Positions 29,794 to 37,383 of a DNA stretch of 64,000 bases are shown here, piece after piece; within the stretch, counting starts at the first letter, position 1; every line of letters begins with the position of its first letter. Source of the DNA: Pseudobdellovibrionaceae bacterium (GTDB lineage Bacteria > Bdellovibrionota > Bdellovibrionia > Bdellovibrionales > UBA1609); contig JAMLIO010000007.1 of NCBI GenBank assembly GCA_023954155.1, forward strand, positions 81,978 through 145,977, written 5' to 3'. The translations under genes and the position numbers were made by a program. The notes under the pieces were generated by a model, which was not told the DNA's origin, did no database searches, and saw only the letters and a program-made list of their open reading frames with translations.

Positions 29794-30935
29794 AACGTCA
29801 CCTTCGTAGACTTGTCACTCGCGGCATTAAAAGAGGTGGCCCAATCTTGATCTACAATTTTAGAAAACGCCACGGTCTCTACGATTTCAATCCCATAAGC
29901 TTTGATCGTGCTAGGAGTATTATCAGAATCTGTGATGAGTCTCACTTGGGTTAAGCCTAAAGACTTCAGGATTTGCGCTCCCACACCATAGTTCTTAATA
30001 TCCATAGGTAATTTTCTATCAATGTTTGACACTTGCTGTGTGAGATTGTGACCTTTTTGCAGATAAACAAGAACCCCAGGTCTTTCATCAGAAAAGAACT
30101 CCAAGCAAGCTTCGATCTTTTGTCGAGAACTGGATATGCCCCCGATCAACTCATCTAAAATATTTTGCGCTTGCACTCGCACATAGGTAGGTTCGCCCTT
30201 TTTAAGAGCGCCTTTGATGATGACCAAATGCTCTTGTCCTTCAAGCTCATCCTTAAAAACTTTCACGATCACATTGTCTTCGTTCATATCAAGGGTGGAA
30301 TGATGGGTGGTCTCTTCGACAAAAGTTTCTGTTTGTAGGCGATATTCAATGAGGTCCACAATAGTTCCAACTTTTAAATCATGCTTCTTGGCAAACGCGC
30401 GAAGATCTTCCACACGGGCCATAGACCCATCGGGGTTGATGATCTCACAGATCACAGCTGCAGGATTGAGCCCCGCCATGCGTGCTAAATCCACACTTCC
30501 TTCTGTGTGACCCGCACGCTTAAGCACTCCCCCGTTTTGCGCCTTAATGGGAAAAATATGCCCTGGCACAGAGATGTCAGTGGCCATAGCATTAGGATGG
30601 GAGGCCACACGAATAGTGTGAGCACGGTCCGCAGGAGAAATTCCCGTAGACACTCCTTTTGAAGCTTCAATGCTTACAGTGAATGCCGTTTTGTTTTGCG
30701 ATTTGTTTTTATCCAGAGGAATCATTTGATCTAACTTTAATTTTTCCACTTGTGCGGTGGTTAAGGCCAAACACACTAAACCTCTAGCTTCTGTGATCAT
30801 AAAGTTCACAGCCTCAGGACTGATGAAGTCCGCAGCCATGACCAAGTCACCCTCATTCTCACGATCCTCATCATCAACCAGAATGACCATTTTGCCATTA
30901 CGAATGTCTTCTATGAGCTCCTTAGGGTGATTCAT
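29790..30935 (-). CDS. DHBP synthase fused to a degenerate GTP cyclohydrolase II domain (RibBX-like)
   Basis: 381 residues. Residues 1-205 are a complete 3,4-dihydroxy-2-butanone 4-phosphate synthase: VDDEDRENEGDLVMAA, SKGVSTGISPADRA and KRAGHTEGSVDLARMAGL carry the acidic and phosphate-binding residues. Residues ~210-381 keep the fold of GTP cyclohydrolase II (GVLVYLQ, IKNYGVGAQILKSLGL). They lack the zinc cysteines (the S-E-C-L and R-C-D-C-G motifs are replaced by AQNIL and SSSRQ), and the E-G-R-G-I-G-L loop reads KGHNLTQQ. The second domain should not open GTP, so a separate ribA is expected elsewhere. This matches the RibBX variant known in proteobacteria. Confidence 0.88.
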   Translation of the reverse strand: MNHPKELIEDIRNGKMVILVDDEDRENEGDLVMAADFISPEAVNFMITEARGLVCLALTTAQVEKLKLDQMIPLDKNKSQNKTAFTVSIEASKGVSTGISPADRAHTIRVASHPNAMATDISVPGHIFPIKAQNGGVLKRAGHTEGSVDLARMAGLNPAAVICEIINPDGSMARVEDLRAFAKKHDLKVGTIVDLIEYRLQTETFVEETTHHSTLDMNEDNVIVKVFKDELEGQEHLVIIKGALKKGEPTYVRVQAQNILDELIGGISSSRQKIEACLEFFSDERPGVLVYLQKGHNLTQQVSNIDRKLPMDIKNYGVGAQILKSLGLTQVRLITDSDNTPSTIKAYGIEIVETVAFSKIVDQDWATSFNAASDKSTKVTL

Positions 30936-31555
30936 ATCTTCCTCTCACTTTTTAAATTTTGGGTTTGATGATAAATGGCTTTGGCCATCCAATCATACTC
31001 AATATTGATTTTATCTCCGACTTTAAAACTTTTCAGATTCGTCAGCTTTAGGGTTTCAGGAATCAATCCCACTTCGACTGTACGATCCTTAAACTCATTC
31101 ACAGTCAGGCTGACACCACTTAAACCAATGCTTCCCTTCTTCCACACATAAGGCAAAGAACGGAGGCTCAGCTGAATGCCTAAGAGCCAGGTGGAATCAT
31201 CTAAAGGCTCGGCCTTCACCACTTCGCCCAGTTCATCTACGTGGCCAGATAGAAAGTGACCATGCACTCGGTCTCCAAAACGTAAGGATCTTTCAAGGTT
31301 GACCTGCTGATGAGGTTGTAATTTTGAATCGCTGGCCCAACCTGTGACCGCAAGAGTCTCTTTGGCCACATCAAAGGACAGCCTGTCCGTATCAAAACTC
31401 ACAACCGTTAAACACACCCCATTGGTGGCCACACTGTCACCCAGCTTGATGTCATCAAAAAATGCAGGACGACCTACAATCAAACGAAAGACAAACTCAT
31501 CGGTTTGTTCAAAAGAAAGGATGGGTGAAGAGGACTCTACAATTCCAGAAAACAT
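30932..31555 (-). CDS. ribE: Riboflavin synthase alpha chain
   Basis: 207 residues with the twin lumazine-binding repeats: MFSGIVESSS and VATNGVCLTV in repeat 1, HFLSGHVDELGEV and LSGVSLTVNEF in repeat 2. It dismutates two lumazines to riboflavin. The MF(S/T)GIVE start is universal in the family, so the ATG is certain, yet no ribosome-binding site precedes it (see the promoter entry). It heads the ribE-ribBA-ribH run with 4-base overlaps. No FMN riboswitch consensus was seen upstream. Confidence 0.95.
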   Translation of the reverse strand: MFSGIVESSSPILSFEQTDEFVFRLIVGRPAFFDDIKLGDSVATNGVCLTVVSFDTDRLSFDVAKETLAVTGWASDSKLQPHQQVNLERSLRFGDRVHGHFLSGHVDELGEVVKAEPLDDSTWLLGIQLSLRSLPYVWKKGSIGLSGVSLTVNEFKDRTVEVGLIPETLKLTNLKSFKVGDKINIEYDWMAKAIYHQTQNLKSERKI

Positions 31556-31563
31556 GTGTGGTT

Positions 31564-31592
31564 TTTATCTAAGAAATTACGCCATAAGTCAA
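31564..31592 (-). promoter_or_regulatory. Predicted promoter of ribE, nearly leaderless
   Basis: TTGACT (-35, 31587-31592), a 17-bp spacer and GATAAA (-10, 31564-31569). The start would fall about 31557, two bases before the ATG, matching the absence of a Shine-Dalgarno. Confidence 0.5.
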
Positions 31593-31665
31593 TAGAATCA
31601 CCCCTAGCTTGAGCTTCTTACAGGCGTAAAAACCCTAATCATTTTAACCAGATAGTTTGCTTAAT

Positions 31666-31768
31666 AGGAAAATAGGACGTTATAGGGCTTGTTTATAGCC
31701 CAGCCACTGGCAAGATCAATGTGCAGACTCCAGGAAAATAGGACGTTATAAGGCGTGTTTACAGCCCC
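31666..31768. repeat. Two ~37-bp direct repeats, period 66
   Basis: AGGAAAATAGGACGTTATA followed by (G/A)GGC(T/G)TGTTTA(T/C)AGCCC occurs at 31666-31701 and 31732-31766. Each copy has a small GGGCT/AGCCC stem. A weaker third match (GAAAATGGCCTGTTTAGGG) lies near 31798-31817. The surrounding 31556-31851 spacer holds no gene. Confidence 0.8.
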
Positions 31769-31851
31769 AAAAGGACGAGACGGGTTCTGCCAATGAAAGA
31801 AAATGGCCTGTTTAGGGTTTTAATTTCGAGTGTTGGGATGGGCGCGCACGG

Positions 31852-32385
31852 CTATTTATAGCGGGCTTCGATTTTATCTTTGAGATTTTGAATGCGATCC
31901 GTGATCACCAAGTTTTGATCTTCGACCTCTTTAAGAATACCTAACTTGTGTTCCATATAACGCAGTCTTTGGATCAGTCCATCCACTTGCACATTGTCCT
32001 TATGGAATCTCACCACTGGCATAGAGCGAATGCCCATCTCATGTTCTAGGTCACGAATCACACTTTCTAAAACTTCATAATCAGTGATGCTAACATCGGA
32101 CAAAGAGCTGATGTCTCTTTCTTTCTTTTCTCCAAGAGTAGGGTCCGTCACTTTGAAAAAATGAACTTGTTCCCCTTCAGCCTCTTCTGTCACTTCAGAT
32201 AAAGGATCAGTCACTTTACTGTTTTGATTGTAAAAACGCAGTACCTTTACTTGTGGTCCTTTGTTTTTTGTTTCTTCTTGTTCTTTTTTTGGAGTTTGAT
32301 ATTGAAACCCTTGGCCTGCTTTATAGCTTTGCGCCATAGCTGTTGTGGCAAAAGTAAAAATAACAAAAACAAACACGCTTCTCAT
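31852..32385 (-). CDS. Small secreted coiled-coil-like protein
   Basis: 177 residues from the chosen ATG, which places a clear signal peptide at the very start (MRSVFVFVIFTFATTAMAQ, cleavage after AMA-Q). A GTG six codons upstream is possible; neither has a good ribosome-binding site. The mature protein is polar, with charged central segments (EVTEEAEGEQVHFFKVTD) and a helical C-terminus (GLIQRLRYMEHKLGILKEVEDQ) likely to form a coiled coil. No known family was recognised. It follows clpB by about 60 bases, across a perfect palindrome. Confidence 0.7.
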   Translation of the reverse strand: MRSVFVFVIFTFATTAMAQSYKAGQGFQYQTPKKEQEETKNKGPQVKVLRFYNQNSKVTDPLSEVTEEAEGEQVHFFKVTDPTLGEKKERDISSLSDVSITDYEVLESVIRDLEHEMGIRSMPVVRFHKDNVQVDGLIQRLRYMEHKLGILKEVEDQNLVITDRIQNLKDKIEARYK

Positions 32386-32408
32386 AAAGCTGTTATCGGT
32401 CACTTAAC

Positions 32409-32438
32409 GACAAGTCCTTAGGCACCTAAGGACTTGTC
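32409..32438. other. Perfect 30-bp palindrome after clpB
   Basis: GACAAGTCCTTAGG (32409-32422), two bases, then CCTAAGGACTTGTC (32425-32438), with no mismatch. No T-run follows on the minus strand, so it is not a standard terminator for clpB. It may be an mRNA stem or an operator for the next gene. Confidence 0.8.
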
Positions 32439-32446
32439 AAAAAGAA

Positions 32447-35029
32447 CTACACTTTTTTGGAAATTTCTAGGTGAATACCAAAATCTGTTGCTTTAATTGA
32501 GACACTATCGCCGTCCTCAATCTCGCCCGCCAAAAGCTTTTCAGCCATCTTATTTAAAATCTCGCGGTCAATTAACCTCTTCAAAGGTCTAGCCCCAAAT
32601 TGTGGGTCATACCCTTTATGAGCCAAGTATTTTTTAGCGGTCTCATCAATAACAAAATCAATGTTTTTCTCTTTAAGACGCTTTAAAACTCTGTCGATTT
32701 GGATCGCAACGATCTTTTCGATCTCCACTTCTTTAAGAGGTTCAAACATCACCACAGAATCTAAACGATTTAAGAACTCAGGTCTAAAATGCTCTTTCAT
32801 TCGTTGATCCAAACGTTTGGACTTTTCGTCCTCAGATAAACTGCCATCAGAAATAATATCTGATCCTAAGTTAGAAGTCATAATGATGATGGTGTTTTTA
32901 AAGTCCACCTCACGCCCCTGACCGTCGGTGAGGCGTCCATCATCTAAGACCTGTAGTAAAACGTTAAACACATCCGAATGCGCCTTTTCCATTTCATCAA
33001 AGAGCACCACGCTAAAAGGTTTACGTCGAACGCGTTCAGTAAGTTGCCCACCTTCTTCATAACCGACATACCCTGGAGGCGCTCCGATCAGTCTCGCTAC
33101 AGAGTGTTTTTCCATATACTCACTCATATCAATGCGCACTACTTCTGAATCGGAATCAAACAAAACTTCTGCCAGAGCTTTTACAGTTTCTGTTTTCCCA
33201 ACCCCTGTAGGTCCTAAAAACAAAAAACTACCTATGGGTCTATTAGGGTCGGCAATCTCTGCGCGAGATCTACGCACAGCGTGGGCAATTTCAGACAAGG
33301 CTTTTTCTTGTCCCACAACTCGTTGCTCTAACTGAGATTCAAGTTGTAAGTATTTGTCCAACTCTTTTTGGTTGAGCTTGGATACAGGAATTTTAGTCCA
33401 TGCTGACACCACTTGGGCAATCTCTTGTGGGCCGATCTCTTCACGCAATAGGCCTTCACGATTGGCTTTGGCCTTTTCTTCGTACTCTTGTAATTGTTTT
33501 TGCAATTCAGGTACGCGGCCATATTTTAATCTGGCGGCCTCTTCTAAATTACCTTCTCGTTCTGACTTCAGAATTAAATTTTTAGCTTCATCAATTTCAG
33601 CTTTGATCTCTTGAGCTTTAAGTAAAGTTTCCTTTTCCTGAGTCCAGCGTATTTGTAAAGTCTCTTGCTCAGCTTGAACGGTTTTTAATCTGTCACTGAG
33701 TTCATTGATCTTTGCTTTTTCCACACCCTCTTGTTGTAAGGCTTTAAGCTCAACACTTAAGCGGGTTACGGTTCTGTTTAACTCATCAAGCTCCTTAGGC
33801 ACACTGTGCACTTCGATGTTAAGTTGACTAGCGGCTTCATCAATCAAGTCAATGGCCTTATCAGGCAAAAATCTAGAGCTGATATATCTATCACTCAACT
33901 TGGCCGCAGCCACCAGTGCAGAGTCTTTGATCTTGATCCCGTGGTGAAGTTCATACTTCTCTTTAATTCCTCTTAAGATCGTGATGGTGTCTTCCACAGA
34001 AGGCTCTTCGATCAGTGTAGACTGGAATCTTCTTTCAAGAGCTTTATCCTTTTCAATGTACTTTCGGTATTCATCCAAAGTGGTGGCACCAATACATCTC
34101 AATTCCCCTCTGGCTAAAGCAGGTTTTAAAATCTGTCCTGCGTCCATGGCGCCTTCTGTTTTTCCTGCTCCCACCAGAGTGTGGATTTCATCTATAAATA
34201 AAATGATCTCTCCATGGCTGTCAGTGATAGCCTTTACTAGGGCCTTAAGTCTTTCTTCAAACTCACCTCGGTATTTGGCTCCTGCCAAAAGAGCGCCCAT
34301 GTCTAGGCTCATTAGTTTTTTATTCTGTAAAATTTCTGGTACGTCCCCATTGACGATTCTTAAAGCCAAACCTTCAGCGATGGCTGTTTTACCCACACCA
34401 GGTTCACCAATAAGTACAGGGTTATTTTTAGTTCTACGTGCTAAGATCTGAATCACCCTTCTGATCTCTTCGTCTCTTCCGATCACAGGATCAAGCTTTC
34501 CCTCGTTTGCTAACTGAGTCAGATCCCGACAGTACTTTTCAAGCACTTGTAATTCGGCCTCGGGGTGATCTGATTGAATATTTTGATTGTTTCTTAAACT
34601 CATAATTCTTTCCTTTAAATCTTCAATTTTTTTAAATTTAACTTTTAACTCATCGTAAATAGGGTTTTGTTTCTTTTCATAGAACCCCAATAGAAAATGT
34701 TCCGTTGATAAAAACTCATCTTTAAGTTCTGTTCTCCATTTTTCTGAAGCCAAAATCACATTGACTGCCGCTTCTGAAAAACGCACTCGCTCAGGATTTG
34801 ATGAAAGCACTGGGGCCTCGGCCACAAGCTTATTTAATTTTGTCTTGAGTCCCTCAATATCTATCCCGCTCTGGGCCAGAACCAAAAACCAAAGTGTCTC
34901 ATTTTGCCCCATAAAGGCCCAAGCTAAGTGGCTGGGTAAAATCTCAGTGTTTCTTCTATGTGTTGCCGTTTGCACGGCCACATTAAAAGCCTCTTGAGTT
35001 TTGATAGTCAGTTTCTCTTGATTTAGCAT
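32447..35029 (-). CDS. clpB: ClpB protein disaggregase
   Basis: 860 residues. It has the N-terminal Clp-N domain, a first AAA+ module (GEPGVGKTAIAEGLA, IDEIHTLVGAG), a middle coiled-coil domain (about 400-525, rich in Glu/Lys/Leu) and a second AAA+ module (FLGPTGVGKTETVKALAE, LFDEMEKAH). The middle domain separates ClpB from ClpA and ClpC. With DnaK it reactivates aggregated proteins. The ATG follows AAGGAG. A TTGACA box lies upstream near 35087-35092, but no convincing -10 or heat-shock consensus was found with it. Confidence 0.96.
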   Translation of the reverse strand: MLNQEKLTIKTQEAFNVAVQTATHRRNTEILPSHLAWAFMGQNETLWFLVLAQSGIDIEGLKTKLNKLVAEAPVLSSNPERVRFSEAAVNVILASEKWRTELKDEFLSTEHFLLGFYEKKQNPIYDELKVKFKKIEDLKERIMSLRNNQNIQSDHPEAELQVLEKYCRDLTQLANEGKLDPVIGRDEEIRRVIQILARRTKNNPVLIGEPGVGKTAIAEGLALRIVNGDVPEILQNKKLMSLDMGALLAGAKYRGEFEERLKALVKAITDSHGEIILFIDEIHTLVGAGKTEGAMDAGQILKPALARGELRCIGATTLDEYRKYIEKDKALERRFQSTLIEEPSVEDTITILRGIKEKYELHHGIKIKDSALVAAAKLSDRYISSRFLPDKAIDLIDEAASQLNIEVHSVPKELDELNRTVTRLSVELKALQQEGVEKAKINELSDRLKTVQAEQETLQIRWTQEKETLLKAQEIKAEIDEAKNLILKSEREGNLEEAARLKYGRVPELQKQLQEYEEKAKANREGLLREEIGPQEIAQVVSAWTKIPVSKLNQKELDKYLQLESQLEQRVVGQEKALSEIAHAVRRSRAEIADPNRPIGSFLFLGPTGVGKTETVKALAEVLFDSDSEVVRIDMSEYMEKHSVARLIGAPPGYVGYEEGGQLTERVRRKPFSVVLFDEMEKAHSDVFNVLLQVLDDGRLTDGQGREVDFKNTIIIMTSNLGSDIISDGSLSEDEKSKRLDQRMKEHFRPEFLNRLDSVVMFEPLKEVEIEKIVAIQIDRVLKRLKEKNIDFVIDETAKKYLAHKGYDPQFGARPLKRLIDREILNKMAEKLLAGEIEDGDSVSIKATDFGIHLEISKKV

Positions 35030-35102
35030 ATTTTAGGCTTCTCCTTATAAAGAAAAGGTGTATCCATTTGCAGAGCTGTCAAGCTTGGCGTATAAGGGCC
35101 TT

Positions 35103-35354
35103 ATGTCTTCTCAGCCCCTTTCACGTAAAAGCCCAAAACCTCTACGTCCCAGCATCAAAAAGGACCGTATCCATCCTACGGATTTCAATACGTTAAACAT
35201 TCCCTTTGCTTGCGAGGACTGCTCCCACTTCAATCCAGATCAGGGCACCTGCACTATTGGTTTTTGGACTAAAAACCATTTACGAGACGCACAGTTAAGG
35301 TCATACTTTATGTCAGGGGAAATTGCCGTTTGTCGCTTTATGGAAATTGACTGA
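35103..35354 (+). CDS. Small four-cysteine protein
   Basis: 83 residues from the ATG at 35103, which has AAGGG four bases upstream; an in-frame ATG 15 codons earlier has no such site. After a basic N-terminus (SRKSPKPLRPSIKKD) comes a compact domain with C-x2-C (ACEDCSHF), C in GTCTIGF and C near the end (VCRFMEID). This layout could bind zinc or an iron-sulfur cluster. It is divergent from clpB, 73 bases away. No function is known; I recognise only the pattern. Confidence 0.65.
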   Translation: MSSQPLSRKSPKPLRPSIKKDRIHPTDFNTLNIPFACEDCSHFNPDQGTCTIGFWTKNHLRDAQLRSYFMSGEIAVCRFMEID

Positions 35355-35395
35355 ATGGTAAACCCAGTGCTTTTGTCATTTTTAGTTTTCTGGGA

Positions 35396-36310
35396 ATGCT
35401 GTTTATTTGGAGACCAATGATAAGTCTAATACTTTTTTTCATTTATTTTTTTGGCTTTTTTGGAATCCTTTTTGTTTTAGGCCAAGTGTGGGCCAGAAAA
35501 GAAATCCATATCTATGATTATGTCGAAGTCAGCGGCACCCAAATTCACTATCGCGTAAGTGGTCATGGCACTAAGCCTATTATTCTTGTGCACGGGATGT
35601 TTTCCAACCAAGAGTCTTGGGACAAAGTGCGATCCCTTTTTGAGCGAGAGTATCGCGTGTACTCTCTTGATTTACCTGGGATGGGAGAATCTCTACTTAC
35701 AGACGACACCACTACACCTGAACACGCGGCAAGCATTGCTGAAGATTTACTGTTCTCTTTTGGACAGGCCCTGCATTTAGAACATCCCCACGTGATTGGC
35801 AGCTCAATGGGTGGAGTGATTGCAGGACTGAACTTTAATAAGTACCAAGACTATTTTGATAAATGTATTCTTGTCAGTGCCCCCATGAGCCCCAACATTA
35901 TGCGCGCCCCCATATATAAGCTTCATCCGCTTTCCCCTGTGCTCAATCTCTTTGTGAATCCTATTTTAGTGGCCTGCACCCACTATCTGACCTCAAAACC
36001 TAATTTTACTTTAGAGCAGACTCTAGCCATCTTATGTAAGTTTAGACATATCAATCATTTTAGATACTCCCTGTCTTACACACAGGTGATTTACAAAACT
36101 GCCGCTTTAGAGAAAACATGGGCTAGGCCAAAGTCCACATTCTATGTTTGGGGAACCTCAGACCATCTCATTCGACCCCAGAACTTTAAAAACTTTTTAG
36201 CCCAACACCGCGACATACAGTTTGTAAAGCTGGAACATGCAAGCCACCACCCCATGGAAAGCCACCCCAAGGCTTTTTTTAATTGTGTAAATCAATTCTT
36301 AAACTCATAA
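35396..36310 (+). CDS. Membrane-anchored alpha/beta hydrolase
   Basis: 304 residues. A hydrophobic N-terminal helix (about 8-30) suggests an inner-membrane anchor or signal sequence. The alpha/beta-hydrolase core follows: oxyanion-hole segment ILVHGMFSNQESW, LDLPGMGES, nucleophile elbow GSSMGG (Ser137), catalytic Asp in WGTSDHLIRP (Asp256) and His in HASHHPMESHP. It could be an esterase, lipase or related enzyme; the substrate cannot be read from sequence. An ATG seven codons in (MISLILFF) is an alternative start. It stands alone on the plus strand. Confidence 0.8.
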   Translation: MLFIWRPMISLILFFIYFFGFFGILFVLGQVWARKEIHIYDYVEVSGTQIHYRVSGHGTKPIILVHGMFSNQESWDKVRSLFEREYRVYSLDLPGMGESLLTDDTTTPEHAASIAEDLLFSFGQALHLEHPHVIGSSMGGVIAGLNFNKYQDYFDKCILVSAPMSPNIMRAPIYKLHPLSPVLNLFVNPILVACTHYLTSKPNFTLEQTLAILCKFRHINHFRYSLSYTQVIYKTAALEKTWARPKSTFYVWGTSDHLIRPQNFKNFLAQHRDIQFVKLEHASHHPMESHPKAFFNCVNQFLNS

Positions 36311-36425
36311 ATGCTGCTGGCGAAAAGCCTTAATCTGATAATTATATCTTGCTGGTTGTTCTTTAACAGGCGAATATTACAGAGTAACACATCATAAACT
36401 TAACCAACTCAATGTGGAGCATACA

Positions 36426-37121
36426 ATGGCAAAGAAAAAGGCACCTAAAAAACCAGCAAAAAAGAAATCTCCTGCCAAAAAGGCAGCTTCTAAGAAAAAA
36501 TCACCTGCTAAAAAAGTAGCTAAAAAGGCAACAAAGAAAAAAGCAGCCAAAAAAAAGGCCTCTAAAAAAACAACAAAAAAGAAAGTAGCCAAAAAGCCTG
36601 CCAAGAAGAAGGTGGCAAAAAAAGCGGCCAAGAAAAAAAGCACAAAAAAAGTCGCTAAAAAAACCACAACTAAAAAACCAGCCGCTAAAGCTGCCAAAAC
36701 TAAAGTGGCCGCTGGCTCAAAATCTAAAGCTGAAGAGATCATTAAAGATATAAAAAATATTGCCGCTGGCGCATCTGGTTCAGCTGTCACCGCCCGCGAG
36801 TCCAGAAAGCCAGAAGCTCCCGACTTGGACGACATTGTAAAATCTAAAGGCACCACTGTTGAACCTATCAATCCTTTTATTGTTGAAGATAAAAGAAAAA
36901 ACGATTTGTCATCTGAAGATGTGTTTGCAGATTACGAAGACGAAGATCTTAATGATGACAGCAACGTCATGAGTCTTGAAGAGCTTGATGAGTTCAACGA
37001 CGACGATGAGGACGACGACATCCTAGGAAACTTAGACGACGATTTGGACTCTTCAGATGATCTATTTAATGATGACGAAGACGAAATCATTGAAGAAGAG
37101 GATGATGACGATTACTTCTGA
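36426..37121 (+). CDS. Histone H1-like protein with acidic tail
   Basis: 231 residues from the ATG behind GTGGAG. The first ~105 residues are almost entirely Lys, Ala, Pro, Thr and Ser in KKxAKK/PAKK repeats, like the DNA-binding arms of histone H1-like proteins. Residues ~115-231 are strongly acidic, ending in a run of Asp/Glu before YF (EEEDDDDYF). The basic half should bind DNA or RNA; the acidic half could shield it or recruit a partner. A very similar two-sign layout is unusual in bacteria outside CarD-type and some chlamydial or bdellovibrio proteins. An intrinsic terminator follows. Confidence 0.75.
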   Translation: MAKKKAPKKPAKKKSPAKKAASKKKSPAKKVAKKATKKKAAKKKASKKTTKKKVAKKPAKKKVAKKAAKKKSTKKVAKKTTTKKPAAKAAKTKVAAGSKSKAEEIIKDIKNIAAGASGSAVTARESRKPEAPDLDDIVKSKGTTVEPINPFIVEDKRKNDLSSEDVFADYEDEDLNDDSNVMSLEELDEFNDDDEDDDILGNLDDDLDSSDDLFNDDEDEIIEEEDDDDYF

Positions 37122-37198
37122 TTCATTTCACTGCTGCGGGCTCCCTACTTCTATGAGGACATAAAATAGACAGACCCACCTTAAAATAAAATTCACCC

Positions 37199-37232
37199 AA
37201 GACGATTCCATTATATGGAATCGTCTTTTTTT
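37199..37232 (+). terminator. Intrinsic terminator after the histone-like gene
   Basis: A perfect 13-bp stem AAGACGATTCCAT/ATGGAATCGTCTT with a 3-base loop, followed by TTTTTTT. Confidence 0.9.
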
Positions 37233-37240
37233 AATTACAG

Positions 37241-37315
37241 GTGTATTAAAAAGAATACACCCCCAGTCATGGTCACATTAAAAACATAAGTGATTTCAAT
37301 ATGTTAAAAAATACA
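37241..37315 (+). promoter_or_regulatory. Candidate upstream activator sites of the sigma-54 promoter
   Basis: GTGTATT-AAAAAG-AATACAC (37241-37260) is a perfect 7-bp inverted repeat. A related but weaker ATGTTAAAAAATACAT (37301-37315 region) lies about 58 bp on. They sit roughly 100 and 50 bp upstream of the predicted start, where NtrC-type activators usually bind. Confidence 0.5.
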
Positions 37316-37329
37316 TTTGGACCGTAATT

Positions 37330-37346
37330 TGGAATAGACCTTGCCA
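37330..37346 (+). promoter_or_regulatory. Sigma-54 (-24/-12) promoter
   Basis: TTGGAATAGACCTTGCC: GG at 37331-37332 and GC at 37343-37344 with exactly ten bases between, and TTGC at the -12 element. The start should fall near 37356, with AAAGGAG and the first ATG at 37384 following. The operon ends with a sigma-54 activator, which supports the call. Confidence 0.7.
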
Positions 37347-37383
37347 ATCTCCTTTATATCAAACATTAGTAAAGGAGAATTTT

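Noticed and set aside
31556..31665. FMN riboswitch before ribE
   Set aside because: The conserved RFN element sequences were looked for and are absent; the predicted transcript start leaves no room for one.
36392..36871. Minus-strand open frame rich in Phe/Ala/Leu
   Set aside because: Exact antisense of the Lys/Ala repeats of the histone-like gene; the hydrophobic look is a coding-strand shadow.
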